Notes under the pieces: generated by a model | Database searches by the model: none | What the model saw: the letters and a program-made list of their open reading frames with translations, nothing else | Told to the model about the DNA's origin: nothing | In this document: positions 1-6,462 of the stretch, piece by piece | Layout: every line of letters begins with the position of its first letter | Position numbering within the stretch: position 1 is the first letter of the stretch | Position numbers and translations under genes: made by a program | Source: Lentimicrobiaceae bacterium | GTDB taxonomy: Bacteria; Bacteroidota; Bacteroidia; Bacteroidales; WCHB1-69 | Assembly: GCA_009787675.1 (NCBI GenBank) | Contig: WQSU01000039.1 | Coordinates: 1 to 12,304, forward strand | DNA: 12,304 nucleotides | Direction of reading: 5' to 3'

Positions 1-2424
1 TGTTATACCGGAGAAAGACCCACTCACAAGGTAACCTTACCCGATTTTTTTATGGGGGAATTTCAAGTAACTCAAAAACTTTGGCACGCAGTGATGGGAG
101 CTAATTTACAGCAACAATGGTTAGCACCTCTAATTGCAGAAAGGAGTAACTTGATAGAATTGGCGAGGAGATTGAAAAGTTCTACTATTACAGTGAATAC
201 AAATACTTTTTGGGATATTGAACAGTTTACCCCTGAAGATTATAACAAAGTGATTCCAGTATATGGTGAAGGCAATAATTACCCTATTTATTACATTACT
301 TATACCAATTGTGAAATCTTTTGCAGCAGGCTCAATCAATTATTATCCGATCAATTGCCTGAGGATTATAAATTTCGTATGCCTACAGAGGCGCAATGGG
401 AATACGCCGCACGGGGAGGAAAAATGAGCAAAGGTTATACTTTCAGTGGAAGTAATCATATTGATGAAGTAGCTTGGTATAATGTCAATAGCGAAGAAAA
501 AACACATGAAGTAGGAAAGAAAATAAAAAATGAACTCGGCATTTACGACATGAGCGGCAATGTATGGGAATGGTGTAGAGACCGATATAGTGAAAGTTAT
601 TACAGTAACAGCCCTGCTGTCAACCCAAAAGGACCAGATAAAGGAAGTGAATATGTATTGCGCGGAGGCAGTTGGGATCAAAATGAGTGGGCTTGTCGTA
701 ATGCAGCACGCCACAAAGATGACCCTGATGCCTACACAGCGAACTATGGCTTTCGCCTTGTTTTAGAACCTCCTTCGAAATTGTCTGCCAAAGATTTTCT
801 TGGACATAACAGTAACAGTGTCGCCTCTCGCATCTCTTTGGGAAGGAATCTTACTTTTAAAGTCAACGACGTAGAATTTGAGATGATTTTTGTGGAAGGT
901 GAAAAATTTGTAATGGGCTGTTCTTCAAAAAATATGGATTGCGACACTATTGAGAAACCTTCCCATTACGTAACGCTCTCTAATTATTTTATGGGTAAAT
1001 TTGAAATCACACAAAAGTTGTGGTATGCTGTAATGGGCACTACCATAAGGGAACAACGCGATTTGGCAAATACAACGTGGGAGATTTACGGTGAAGGAGA
1101 ACAGTACCCTATCTATTATGTCAGCTATGAAAACTGTGAAGAATTTTGTGAAAAACTGAATCTATTATTATCTGATCAATTACCAGAAGGTTTTACCTTC
1201 CGCCTTCCCACCGAAGCGCAATGGGAATACGCGGCGCGCGGAGGCAAAAAGAGCAAAAACTATACCTATAGCGGCAGCAACAGGATAGATCGGATAGCGT
1301 GGTGGGTGAATAATAGCGAAAAAAAAGCATCAAAAGTTGGGTCGAAATTTGAAAACGAACTTGGCATTCATGATATGAGCGGCAATGTTTGGGAATGGTG
1401 CAGAGATTGGTTTGATGATCATTATTATAGTTATGGCTCTGCTACAAATCCGCAAGGAGCACTATCCGGCACACAACGTGTTTTGCGAGGCGGCAGTTGG
1501 AATCTCAAACCATGGACTTGCCGTGTAACTACCCGACACCATTATAAACCCGAATCATGTTCAGCAAATGTAGGCTTTCGCATTGTATTAGTGTCTGATG
1601 AAGAAATTTTTGATTTAAAATCTTTCAAAGATGCTATTAGCAAATTATCTCCTCAAATCTCTTCCACAAATAACCACAACTTTAAATTCAATGAGATTAA
1701 TTTTGATATGGTTTTTGTGGAAGGTGGAACATTTACTATGGGCTGTACATCAAATCCCAACGATTGTTTCGCCAATGAAGAACCCACCCACAGTGTAACG
1801 CTGTCAGATTTTTATATAGGTAAATTTCAAGTTACGCAACAACTTTGGGAGAAGGTGATGGGGACTACACTCCATCAACAACGCAATTTATTAGATTCCA
1901 CTTCTACATTGAAAATTCACGGCGAAGGGAGCTTGTATCCCATCTATTTTATCAATTACAAGGAATGTGAAGCATTTTGCGAGAAGCTGAACCAATTATT
2001 CTCCCAGCAACTTCCTGAAGGTTATAAATTCAGTCTTCCTACCGAAGCGCAGTGGGAATACGCTGCACGGGGCGGTAAAAAGAGCAAAGGCTATATCTAT
2101 AGCGGCAGTGATAATATTAGCAAAGTTGCGTGGCATGATGATAATAGTAATGAACAAATCCATCAAATAGGAATGAAAAAGAAAAACGAACTCGGCATTC
2201 ACGACATGAGCGGCAATGTTTGGGAATGGTGCCGCGACTGGTTTGAAGGTGAATATTACAACTACAGTCCTTCCACCGATCCTACAGGACCTGCGTATGG
2301 GTACCACCGTGCCCTGCGTGGAGGCAGTTGGCGCAGCATTGCGCAAGGCTGTCGCATATCGTGCCGCTTTAAGAGCTCTCCCAATGAGCGGGCGAGCAAT
2401 TGCGGACTGCGAGTGGCGTTGGTG
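1..2424 (+). repeat. Three tandem FGE-domain repeat units, period about 825 nt
   Basis: Unit 2 begins with FKVND at 856 and unit 3 with FKFNE at 1681, a spacing of 825 nt (275 residues). Unit 1 is cut at its front by the window edge. The units are clearly related at DNA level around the DMSGNVWEWC segment (near 540-580, 1370-1400 and 2200-2230) but have diverged elsewhere. Unit 1 carries an extra stretch of roughly 30-40 residues after VMG (about 100-260) that units 2 and 3 lack. Linkers of about 85 nt separate the units. This is ancient intragenic duplication rather than a recent copy. Confidence 0.85.
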
Positions 2425-2445
2425 AAAGAGAGGAATGAGAGATGA
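1..2445 (+). CDS. Triple-repeat FGE-sulfatase/SUMF1-like protein, 5'-truncated by window edge
   Basis: The reading frame is open from base 1 and the first 17 codons match the equivalent part of unit 3, so the ATG at 52 is internal and the true start lies upstream; 814 residues are visible. Three FGE-sulfatase units follow one another (about 1-771, 856-1593 and 1681-2424). Each has the family hallmarks: a PTH.VTL strand, a VTQ.LW motif, LPTEAQWEYAARGGK, DMSGNVWEWCRD and LRGGSW..CR..R. Units 2 and 3 also show the MGC..DC start. The family includes the formylglycine-generating enzyme, EgtB and PvdO, and the same fold is used as a binding scaffold. The two-cysteine CHxxYC active-site motif of copper-dependent FGE is absent: after GGSW only one Cys is found at the expected place. 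I therefore infer a non-FGE role, perhaps ligand binding. Paired cysteines in every unit suggest disulfides and export, but the signal peptide is not visible. The 3' end may be diversified (see 2302-2424). Confidence 0.9.
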   Translation, partial: CYTGERPTHKVTLPDFFMGEFQVTQKLWHAVMGANLQQQWLAPLIAERSNLIELARRLKSSTITVNTNTFWDIEQFTPEDYNKVIPVYGEGNNYPIYYITYTNCEIFCSRLNQLLSDQLPEDYKFRMPTEAQWEYAARGGKMSKGYTFSGSNHIDEVAWYNVNSEEKTHEVGKKIKNELGIYDMSGNVWEWCRDRYSESYYSNSPAVNPKGPDKGSEYVLRGGSWDQNEWACRNAARHKDDPDAYTANYGFRLVLEPPSKLSAKDFLGHNSNSVASRISLGRNLTFKVNDVEFEMIFVEGEKFVMGCSSKNMDCDTIEKPSHYVTLSNYFMGKFEITQKLWYAVMGTTIREQRDLANTTWEIYGEGEQYPIYYVSYENCEEFCEKLNLLLSDQLPEGFTFRLPTEAQWEYAARGGKKSKNYTYSGSNRIDRIAWWVNNSEKKASKVGSKFENELGIHDMSGNVWEWCRDWFDDHYYSYGSATNPQGALSGTQRVLRGGSWNLKPWTCRVTTRHHYKPESCSANVGFRIVLVSDEEIFDLKSFKDAISKLSPQISSTNNHNFKFNEINFDMVFVEGGTFTMGCTSNPNDCFANEEPTHSVTLSDFYIGKFQVTQQLWEKVMGTTLHQQRNLLDSTSTLKIHGEGSLYPIYFINYKECEAFCEKLNQLFSQQLPEGYKFSLPTEAQWEYAARGGKKSKGYIYSGSDNISKVAWHDDNSNEQIHQIGMKKKNELGIHDMSGNVWEWCRDWFEGEYYNYSPSTDPTGPAYGYHRALRGGSWRSIAQGCRISCRFKSSPNERASNCGLRVALVKERNER
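2302..2424 (+). other. Candidate DGR variable region at 3' end of the FGE-like gene
   Basis: The last domain ends with the LRGGSW..xCR..xR.....P..R....GLRVAL framework, the region that varies in known C-type-lectin-fold DGR target proteins. Framework codons are GC-rich. The codons at exposed positions (2302, 2305, 2332, 2335, 2338, 2347, 2362, 2368, 2374, 2377, 2383, 2395, 2398 and 2401) all end in C or T and read Y, H, R, S, I, G, C, F, S, S, N, S, N, C. That is what results when AAC/AAT codons of a template are mutated at adenines. GC content over 2301-2420 is about 62% by hand count, against roughly 32-42% in sampled early parts of the gene. Units 1 and 2 do not show this codon pattern in the matching columns. 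No template repeat, reverse transcriptase or accessory gene is in the window, so any such machinery would have to act from elsewhere. Confidence 0.5.
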
Positions 2446-2498
2446 GGAATGAGAGGTGAGGATTTGGGGATGAGATGATTAGATGATTAGATGATAAA
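2428..2498 (+). repeat. Short purine-rich tandem repeats overlapping the gene's stop codon
   Basis: Two 14-bp copies, AGGAATGAGAGATG (2431-2444) and AGGAATGAGAGGTG (2445-2458), differ at one base. They are followed by a second tandem array with an 8-bp period: ATGATTAG at 2475-2482 and 2483-2490, then the partial copy ATGATAAA at 2491-2498. The strand is almost free of C. The first copy supplies the final residues RNER and the TGA stop of the FGE-like gene. I see no coding or RNA signature in it. Confidence 0.75.
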
Positions 2499-2502
2499 CT
2501 TG

Positions 2503-2522
2503 CCGTCAGTTTTAACTGATGG
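2503..2522. repeat. Imperfect hairpin, REP-like
   Basis: CCGTCAGTT at 2503-2511 pairs with AACTGATGG at 2514-2522 with one G/A mismatch and a 2-base gap. It starts a cluster of hairpins filling the space between the FGE-like gene and position 2640. It could also act as a terminator for the upstream gene, but no U-run follows it directly. Confidence 0.5.
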
Positions 2523-2551
2523 ATAATAAAATATAAATCAAATTCATAAGA

Positions 2552-2636
2552 CTTTAGCCACAATATTTCTTGGGCTAAAGCCCTATTATTTTTTTTAATT
2601 TTTTAGTCCGTTGGCTAAAGCCAACGGCAAATAGGG
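2552..2636. repeat. Nested REP-like inverted-repeat cluster built on GGCTAAAGCC
   Basis: Several inverted repeats share the core GGCTAAAGCC. CTTTAGCC (2552-2559) is the exact complement of GGCTAAAG (2573-2580). GGGCTAAAGCCC (2572-2583) is a small hairpin by itself. CCGTTGGCTAAAGCCAACGG (2608-2627) is a perfect 8-bp stem with a TAAA loop. CCCTATT (2581-2587) pairs exactly with AATAGGG (2630-2636) and encloses that hairpin. A T-rich stretch (2587-2605) lies between. This arrangement resembles dispersed intergenic palindromic elements (REP/BIME-like). It may also stop transcription from either side. No associated transposase (RAYT) gene is in the window. Confidence 0.65.
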
Positions 2637-2642
2637 ATTGCT

Positions 2643-2891
2643 ATGCTTGCAGATAAAATATTTCGATTGGAGGATATGGATATTGAAGACATCGTGCATA
2701 TTTCTTATCTCCTTGAATACAATATTCTTGATTATCTTGTAAAAAAGTATTTATCTCATCTCCCTTCAAACACCAATATCATTGATACGGAGTCTTGTTT
2801 GCTGAAAATTGATATGAGAACTCAACGTGTGATCAACTATAACATTTTATATAATTGTGATTTTTTAAAGAATATATTAATCGTGATATAA
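2643..2891 (+). CDS. Doubtful small hypothetical protein, 82 residues
   Basis: An open frame starts 6 bases after the REP-like cluster and ends 15 bases inside the 3' end of the convergent EEP gene. The product is acidic to neutral, rich in Ile, Leu, Tyr and Asn, and has no signal peptide, clear membrane segment or motif that I recognise. An in-frame stop at 2616-2618 shows it does not extend upstream. No ribosome-binding site or promoter stands out, though lack of a Shine-Dalgarno site is normal in this phylum. It could be a remnant of a larger gene or a chance ORF in AT-rich DNA. Confidence 0.25.
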   Translation: MLADKIFRLEDMDIEDIVHISYLLEYNILDYLVKKYLSHLPSNTNIIDTESCLLKIDMRTQRVINYNILYNCDFLKNILIVI

Positions 2892-4043
2892 CGAAATCCA
2901 CGTGTAAATTGGATAATGATCAGAAATTGGGATATTTGTGCTCACTGTATGCCCGTACGACTTGAAGGTTTTATCGTGCAAAATATAGTCAATTCTGAAT
3001 TTTGGAAAAATTTGCCCCAAATAGGTTCTTGCCATGCCTTTTCCGCTTTCCCTAAACGAGTCTTTTAATTTTTTTGCCACTTTGTTATAAGCAAAAGAGG
3101 CGGGCGAATCGTTCAAATCGCCGCAAAGAATAATGAAGTGCGGGCATGCTTTAAGATGTTTTTTCAGCACTTGCGCCTGAACTTTTCTAATATCAAATGC
3201 CAATTCTAATTTTTTGTATAACACCTCCACTTTTTTCTGCCACTTAGGGTCATTCATGGTGTTAACTTTCAATTGTTTTCCCATTTCATAATCTTCATTT
3301 TCAAAATGAACGGAAGCTAAATGGCAGTTATAAACACGAACAACGTCATTTTTATGTTTAAAGTCTATGTAGGTGGCAATTACAGTACTGTCGGGCATCT
3401 CCACAATGCCGCTCCCCACAATTTTATGTTTAGAAAATGTGGCAAAGCCATAGTAATACTCCTCTCTTTTTGCTGTAAAATACTCAAAATGAAAATTTTT
3501 CTTCTTAAGTTTTAAAATAGAAAGCAGGGTGTCGGTGGTATTAAAATTTAGTTTTCCCGACTTGTCGTAAAAATACTCTTGAAAGCATACGATATCAGGC
3601 TGTTCTTCTTTAATATATTGCAGAATTGTATTTTTTTTCTGTAGGCGCAACTTCTTGTCTTCGGTGTCATACAAGCCAAAGAGTTTCACATTGTAACTCA
3701 TCACTTTAACACAATTTACACACTTTGCCGGTTTTTCAGCGCCTTTAAGTTGAAAATGTTTGTCTATGTTGTTCACATTTAACAAAATTAACAGAAGAGA
3801 AATCAACGCATAAGGATATTTTATTGGAATCCAAGCTATTACAAACAAAGCGTTTATAGCTAAAATCGGGATAAACCCAAGTCCGCAAAATGCCCCGAAA
3901 GAGCCCCACGCAGGCGGGATAAATTGCGCTAAAAAAGCTAAAAACAATCCCAAAGCCGCTGCACAGTTGGCGAGGAATAACGGAATAACGATCAATTTTC
4001 GGAGGAAAGAGGAGGATTTTTTTTTCTTTTTGGTGGTTGCCAT
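2877..4043 (-). CDS. Membrane-anchored endonuclease/exonuclease/phosphatase (EEP) family protein
   Basis: The product is 388 residues from the ATG at 4043. After a lysine-rich start (residues 5-9) come about three hydrophobic segments (roughly 16-40, 46-70 and 77-90), then the catalytic domain of the EEP superfamily (DNase I, ExoIII and sphingomyelinase relatives). Key motifs are present in order: MSYNVK with Asn118, FQE with Glu156, NCHLAS with His241, GDLND with Asp309 and Asn311, RIDYI with Asp352, and SDHYP with Asp375-His376. The metal-dependent phosphodiesterase site therefore looks intact; the substrate (nucleic acid, phospholipid or other) cannot be told. An upstream in-frame ATG at 4082 would overlap the preceding gene by 14 nt and adds an unconvincing 13-residue leader, so I prefer 4043, which leaves a 25-nt gap. 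It is probably co-transcribed with the two sugar-nucleotide genes. Confidence 0.88.
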   Translation of the reverse strand: MATTKKKKKSSSFLRKLIVIPLFLANCAAALGLFLAFLAQFIPPAWGSFGAFCGLGFIPILAINALFVIAWIPIKYPYALISLLLILLNVNNIDKHFQLKGAEKPAKCVNCVKVMSYNVKLFGLYDTEDKKLRLQKKNTILQYIKEEQPDIVCFQEYFYDKSGKLNFNTTDTLLSILKLKKKNFHFEYFTAKREEYYYGFATFSKHKIVGSGIVEMPDSTVIATYIDFKHKNDVVRVYNCHLASVHFENEDYEMGKQLKVNTMNDPKWQKKVEVLYKKLELAFDIRKVQAQVLKKHLKACPHFIILCGDLNDSPASFAYNKVAKKLKDSFRESGKGMARTYLGQIFPKFRIDYILHDKTFKSYGHTVSTNIPISDHYPIYTWISLYHD

Positions 4044-4068
4044 AAAACTCGATTCTCTATTGATAAAA

Positions 4069-5028
4069 TTACGCAAAGTCAACAGTATTGCAATTTTTCA
4101 GTTCCACTTCAAAATAGGCAATTGTTTTCATAAGTCCATCTCTCAAATTCACCTCAGGTTCCCAATTCAAGAGGGTTTTAGCTTTTTCAATAACCGGCTG
4201 GCGTTGCATGGGGTCATCTTCTACTTGGGGTAAATAAACGATCTTGGAGGAGGATCCCGTCATATCTATAATCATCTCTGCCAACTCTTTGATAGTAAAC
4301 TCTTCAGGGTTTCCAATATTCACAGGACCAATTATCTCAGTTGGGCTATTCATCATGGCTGTTAATCCTCTGATTAAATCATCACAATAGCAAAAACTTC
4401 TGGATTGCGTGCCTTTTCCGAAAATAGTAATATCTTTGTTTTGAAGAGCTTGCATGATGAAATTGGAGACTACCCGCCCATCATTGGGGTGCATATTGGG
4501 TCCATAAGTGTTAAAAATTCTAACCACCTTAATTTGGACATTATTTTGATAATAATAGTCGAAGAAAAGTGTTTCCGCGCAACGTTTTCCCTCATCATAG
4601 CAGGATCTTTTTCCTACGGGGTTCACATTGCCCCAATATTCCTCCGGTTGAGGGTGAATGGTAGGGTCGCCGTAAACTTCACTTGTAGAAGTTTGTAAAA
4701 TTTTAGCTTTTATGCGTTTAGCCAACCCTAACATATTAATGGCGCCCATAATGGAAGTTTTAATTGTTTTAATAGGATTATACTGATAATGGATAGGAGA
4801 AGCGGGGCAAGCCAAGTTGTAAATTTCATCAACTTCTACAAAATAGGGAAAGGTAACATCGTGCCTTACCAATTCAAAAAAAGGATTATCTAATAAATGA
4901 ATGATGTTTTTTTTTCTGCCTGTGAAGTAATTATCCAAACAGATCACCTCATTTCCTTGTGCTAACAACTTTTCGCAGAGATGGGAGCCTAAAAAACCTG
5001 CTCCTCCGGTTACTAATATTTTTTTCAT
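4069..5028 (-). CDS. uxs: UDP-glucuronate decarboxylase (UDP-xylose synthase), SDR family
   Basis: This 319-residue NAD-dependent epimerase/dehydratase-family enzyme converts UDP-glucuronate to UDP-xylose with release of CO2 in the cytoplasm. The Rossmann motif TGGAGFLGSH is at residues 7-16. The catalytic region shows TSTSEVYGDP (113-122, with Glu117) and YDEGKR (144-149), giving the YxxxK pair Tyr144/Lys148. CPASPIHYQ (74-82), RIFNTYGP (170-177) and RSFCYCDDL (210-218) are typical of the UXS subgroup rather than of UDP-glucose 4-epimerases. Length fits bacterial UXS. Its ATG shares one base with the stop of ugd upstream (TAATG), which points to translational coupling and to the two enzymes working in sequence. 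The EEP gene follows after 25 nt. Confidence 0.93.
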   Translation of the reverse strand: MKKILVTGGAGFLGSHLCEKLLAQGNEVICLDNYFTGRKKNIIHLLDNPFFELVRHDVTFPYFVEVDEIYNLACPASPIHYQYNPIKTIKTSIMGAINMLGLAKRIKAKILQTSTSEVYGDPTIHPQPEEYWGNVNPVGKRSCYDEGKRCAETLFFDYYYQNNVQIKVVRIFNTYGPNMHPNDGRVVSNFIMQALQNKDITIFGKGTQSRSFCYCDDLIRGLTAMMNSPTEIIGPVNIGNPEEFTIKELAEMIIDMTGSSSKIVYLPQVEDDPMQRQPVIEKAKTLLNWEPEVNLRDGLMKTIAYFEVELKNCNTVDFA

Positions 5029-6353
5029 TAATTATTTGTTTTCTTACCGATACAGAAATATTCAATACCGTTATTTACCATTTCCTGTTCGTTATAAATA
5101 TTACGACCATCAAAAACAACGGCGTTTTTCATCAATGTTTTTACTTTTTTTAAATCTAAAATTCTAAACTCTGTCCATTCGGTTACGAGCAATAGGGCAT
5201 CTGCATTTTCCAAAGTCTCATATAGATTTTTGCAATAATGAACAGCATTGCCAATTTTGCGTTTTGATTCTTCCATAGCCACCGGATCATACGCGTAGAT
5301 GACGCAACCGGCATCCTTCAATTTTTCAATGAGAGAGAGGGCAGGCGCTTCGCGCATGTCGTCGGTATTAGGTTTAAAAGCCAATCCCAACAAAGCGATA
5401 CATTTATCTTTTAAATTACCATTATAATAACGATTTAGTTTATCAAACAAAATTGTTTTTTGTTTGTCATTAACTTTTTCCACCGATTTTAAAATTTCCA
5501 ACGAATATCCGTATTCATCCGCTGTTTTGATGAGCGCTTTAACATCTTTAGGAAAACAGGAGCCGCCATATCCTGCGCCGGCATATAAGAATTTACTGCC
5601 TATGCGGGTATCACTTCCAATTCCACGTCTAACCATATTTATATCTGCGCCAACAATTTCGCAAAGGTTCGCAATGTCGTTCATAAAACTAATTCTGGTT
5701 GCGAGCATGGCATTAGCTGCGTATTTAATCATTTCAGCAGAAGCAATATCGGTAAAAACTACAGGGTGTCCATTTAAGACAAAAGGGGCATAAATTTTCT
5801 CAAGAATTTGCTGCGCTTTTGGCGAGCTAATGCCACAAACGATACGGTCGGGCTTCATAAAATCGTTGATGGCATCTCCTTCTTTGAGAAATTCAGGATT
5901 GGAAGCAACATCAAACTCAATGTGCACTCTACGTTGGTCAAGTTCCTGTTGTATGGTATCTCTGACCATTTTGGCAGTCCCCACAGGAACCGTACTTTTT
6001 GTAATGACAAGAGCATATTTTTGCATATTCTTCCCAATTGTTCTTGCTACATCAAGCACATATTTCAAATCAGCGCTTCCATCTTCATCGGGAGGAGTAC
6101 CCACCGCGGAGAAAACAACATCAATATCGGGCATCGCCTCAGCCAAAGAAGTTGTAAAAAACAGTTTTTCTTTAGCGATATTACGTTGAAGCATATCATC
6201 CAATCCCGGCTCATAAATAGGCGAAATCCCTTTTTTAAGTTTCTCAATTTTAGCCTCATCCACATCTACACAGATTAAATTAAGTCCAACTTCTGCTAAG
6301 CAGATTGCGGTTACCAAACCTACATATCCAGTTCCAACTATTGCAATTTTCAT
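5028..6353 (-). CDS. ugd: UDP-glucose 6-dehydrogenase
   Basis: This 441-residue enzyme oxidises UDP-glucose to UDP-glucuronate with two NAD+. The N-terminal nucleotide-binding motif GTGYVGL is at residues 7-13. The active-site residues line up with the family: Thr121 in KSTVPVGT, Glu154 in NPEFLKEG, Lys210 and Asn214 in the MIKYAAN stretch, and the catalytic Cys266 with Asp270 in GGSCFPKD. The UDP-binding C-terminal domain holds GLAFKPNTDD (323-332) and FDGRN (414-418). I chose the ATG at 6353 because MKIAIVGTGY is the usual family start; the longer in-frame start at 6434 would add 27 poorly conserved residues and run through the promoter. It is the first gene of the ugd-uxs-EEP cluster and its product is the substrate for the next enzyme. 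Confidence 0.95.
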   Translation of the reverse strand: MKIAIVGTGYVGLVTAICLAEVGLNLICVDVDEAKIEKLKKGISPIYEPGLDDMLQRNIAKEKLFFTTSLAEAMPDIDVVFSAVGTPPDEDGSADLKYVLDVARTIGKNMQKYALVITKSTVPVGTAKMVRDTIQQELDQRRVHIEFDVASNPEFLKEGDAINDFMKPDRIVCGISSPKAQQILEKIYAPFVLNGHPVVFTDIASAEMIKYAANAMLATRISFMNDIANLCEIVGADINMVRRGIGSDTRIGSKFLYAGAGYGGSCFPKDVKALIKTADEYGYSLEILKSVEKVNDKQKTILFDKLNRYYNGNLKDKCIALLGLAFKPNTDDMREAPALSLIEKLKDAGCVIYAYDPVAMEESKRKIGNAVHYCKNLYETLENADALLLVTEWTEFRILDLKKVKTLMKNAVVFDGRNIYNEQEMVNNGIEYFCIGKKTNN

Positions 6354-6382
6354 AAAATATTGTTTTATTTTTATTAAGGGCG

Positions 6383-6390
6383 CAAACTTA
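6383..6390 (-). promoter_or_regulatory. Bacteroidetes-type -7 element for ugd operon
   Basis: On the minus strand these bases read TAAGTTTG, an exact match to the TAnnTTTG -7 consensus of Bacteroidetes primary sigma factor promoters. Transcription would begin about 6-8 bases on, leaving an A-rich leader of roughly 22-25 nt before the ugd ATG at 6353. A TTTG -33 element at the usual 19-21-base spacing was not seen, so the call rests on one element plus its position. Confidence 0.5.
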
Positions 6391-6442
6391 TGAAAAAACA
6401 CATAAAAAATATCTTGTAGAAGAGAAGAAATCAATATTCTTT

Positions 6443-6450
6443 TATTTTTG
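6443..6450 (+). promoter_or_regulatory. Bacteroidetes-type -7 element for the glycosyltransferase gene
   Basis: The bases read TATTTTTG, matching TAnnTTTG exactly. The start codon at 6463 is only 12 bases beyond, so the transcript would be leaderless or nearly so if this element is used. No good -33 TTTG was seen at 19-21 bases; the nearest TTG (6414-6416) is 26 bases away. It lies 52 bases from the opposing -7 element for ugd, forming a compact divergent promoter region. Confidence 0.4.
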
Positions 6451-6462
6451 CCTACAAAAAAA

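Noticed and set aside
343..714. Long antisense frames opposite the FGE-like units (also 1996-2346)
   Set aside because: The two are related to each other only because they lie opposite the same repeated domain; they have no independent gene signature.
2608..2627. Hairpin as the DGR homing structure for the candidate variable region
   Set aside because: Stem and loop sizes are similar, but known examples lie only a few bases after the variable region, whereas this one is about 185 bases away and belongs to a repeat cluster.
3967..4233. Plus-strand frame spanning the uxs/EEP junction
   Set aside because: It is antisense to two strong genes and its composition is a reflection of their codons.
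5808..6278. Plus-strand frame of 156 residues opposite ugd
   Set aside because: It lies wholly inside a well-supported gene and lacks any recognisable domain.
6354..6434. Longer N-terminus for ugd starting at 6434
   Set aside because: The family begins at MKIAIVGTGY, and the extension would cover the likely promoter and leader.
6448..6462. TTG start for the glycosyltransferase at 6448
   Set aside because: The TTG sits inside the -7 element match; the ATG at 6463 directly precedes the conserved first strand.
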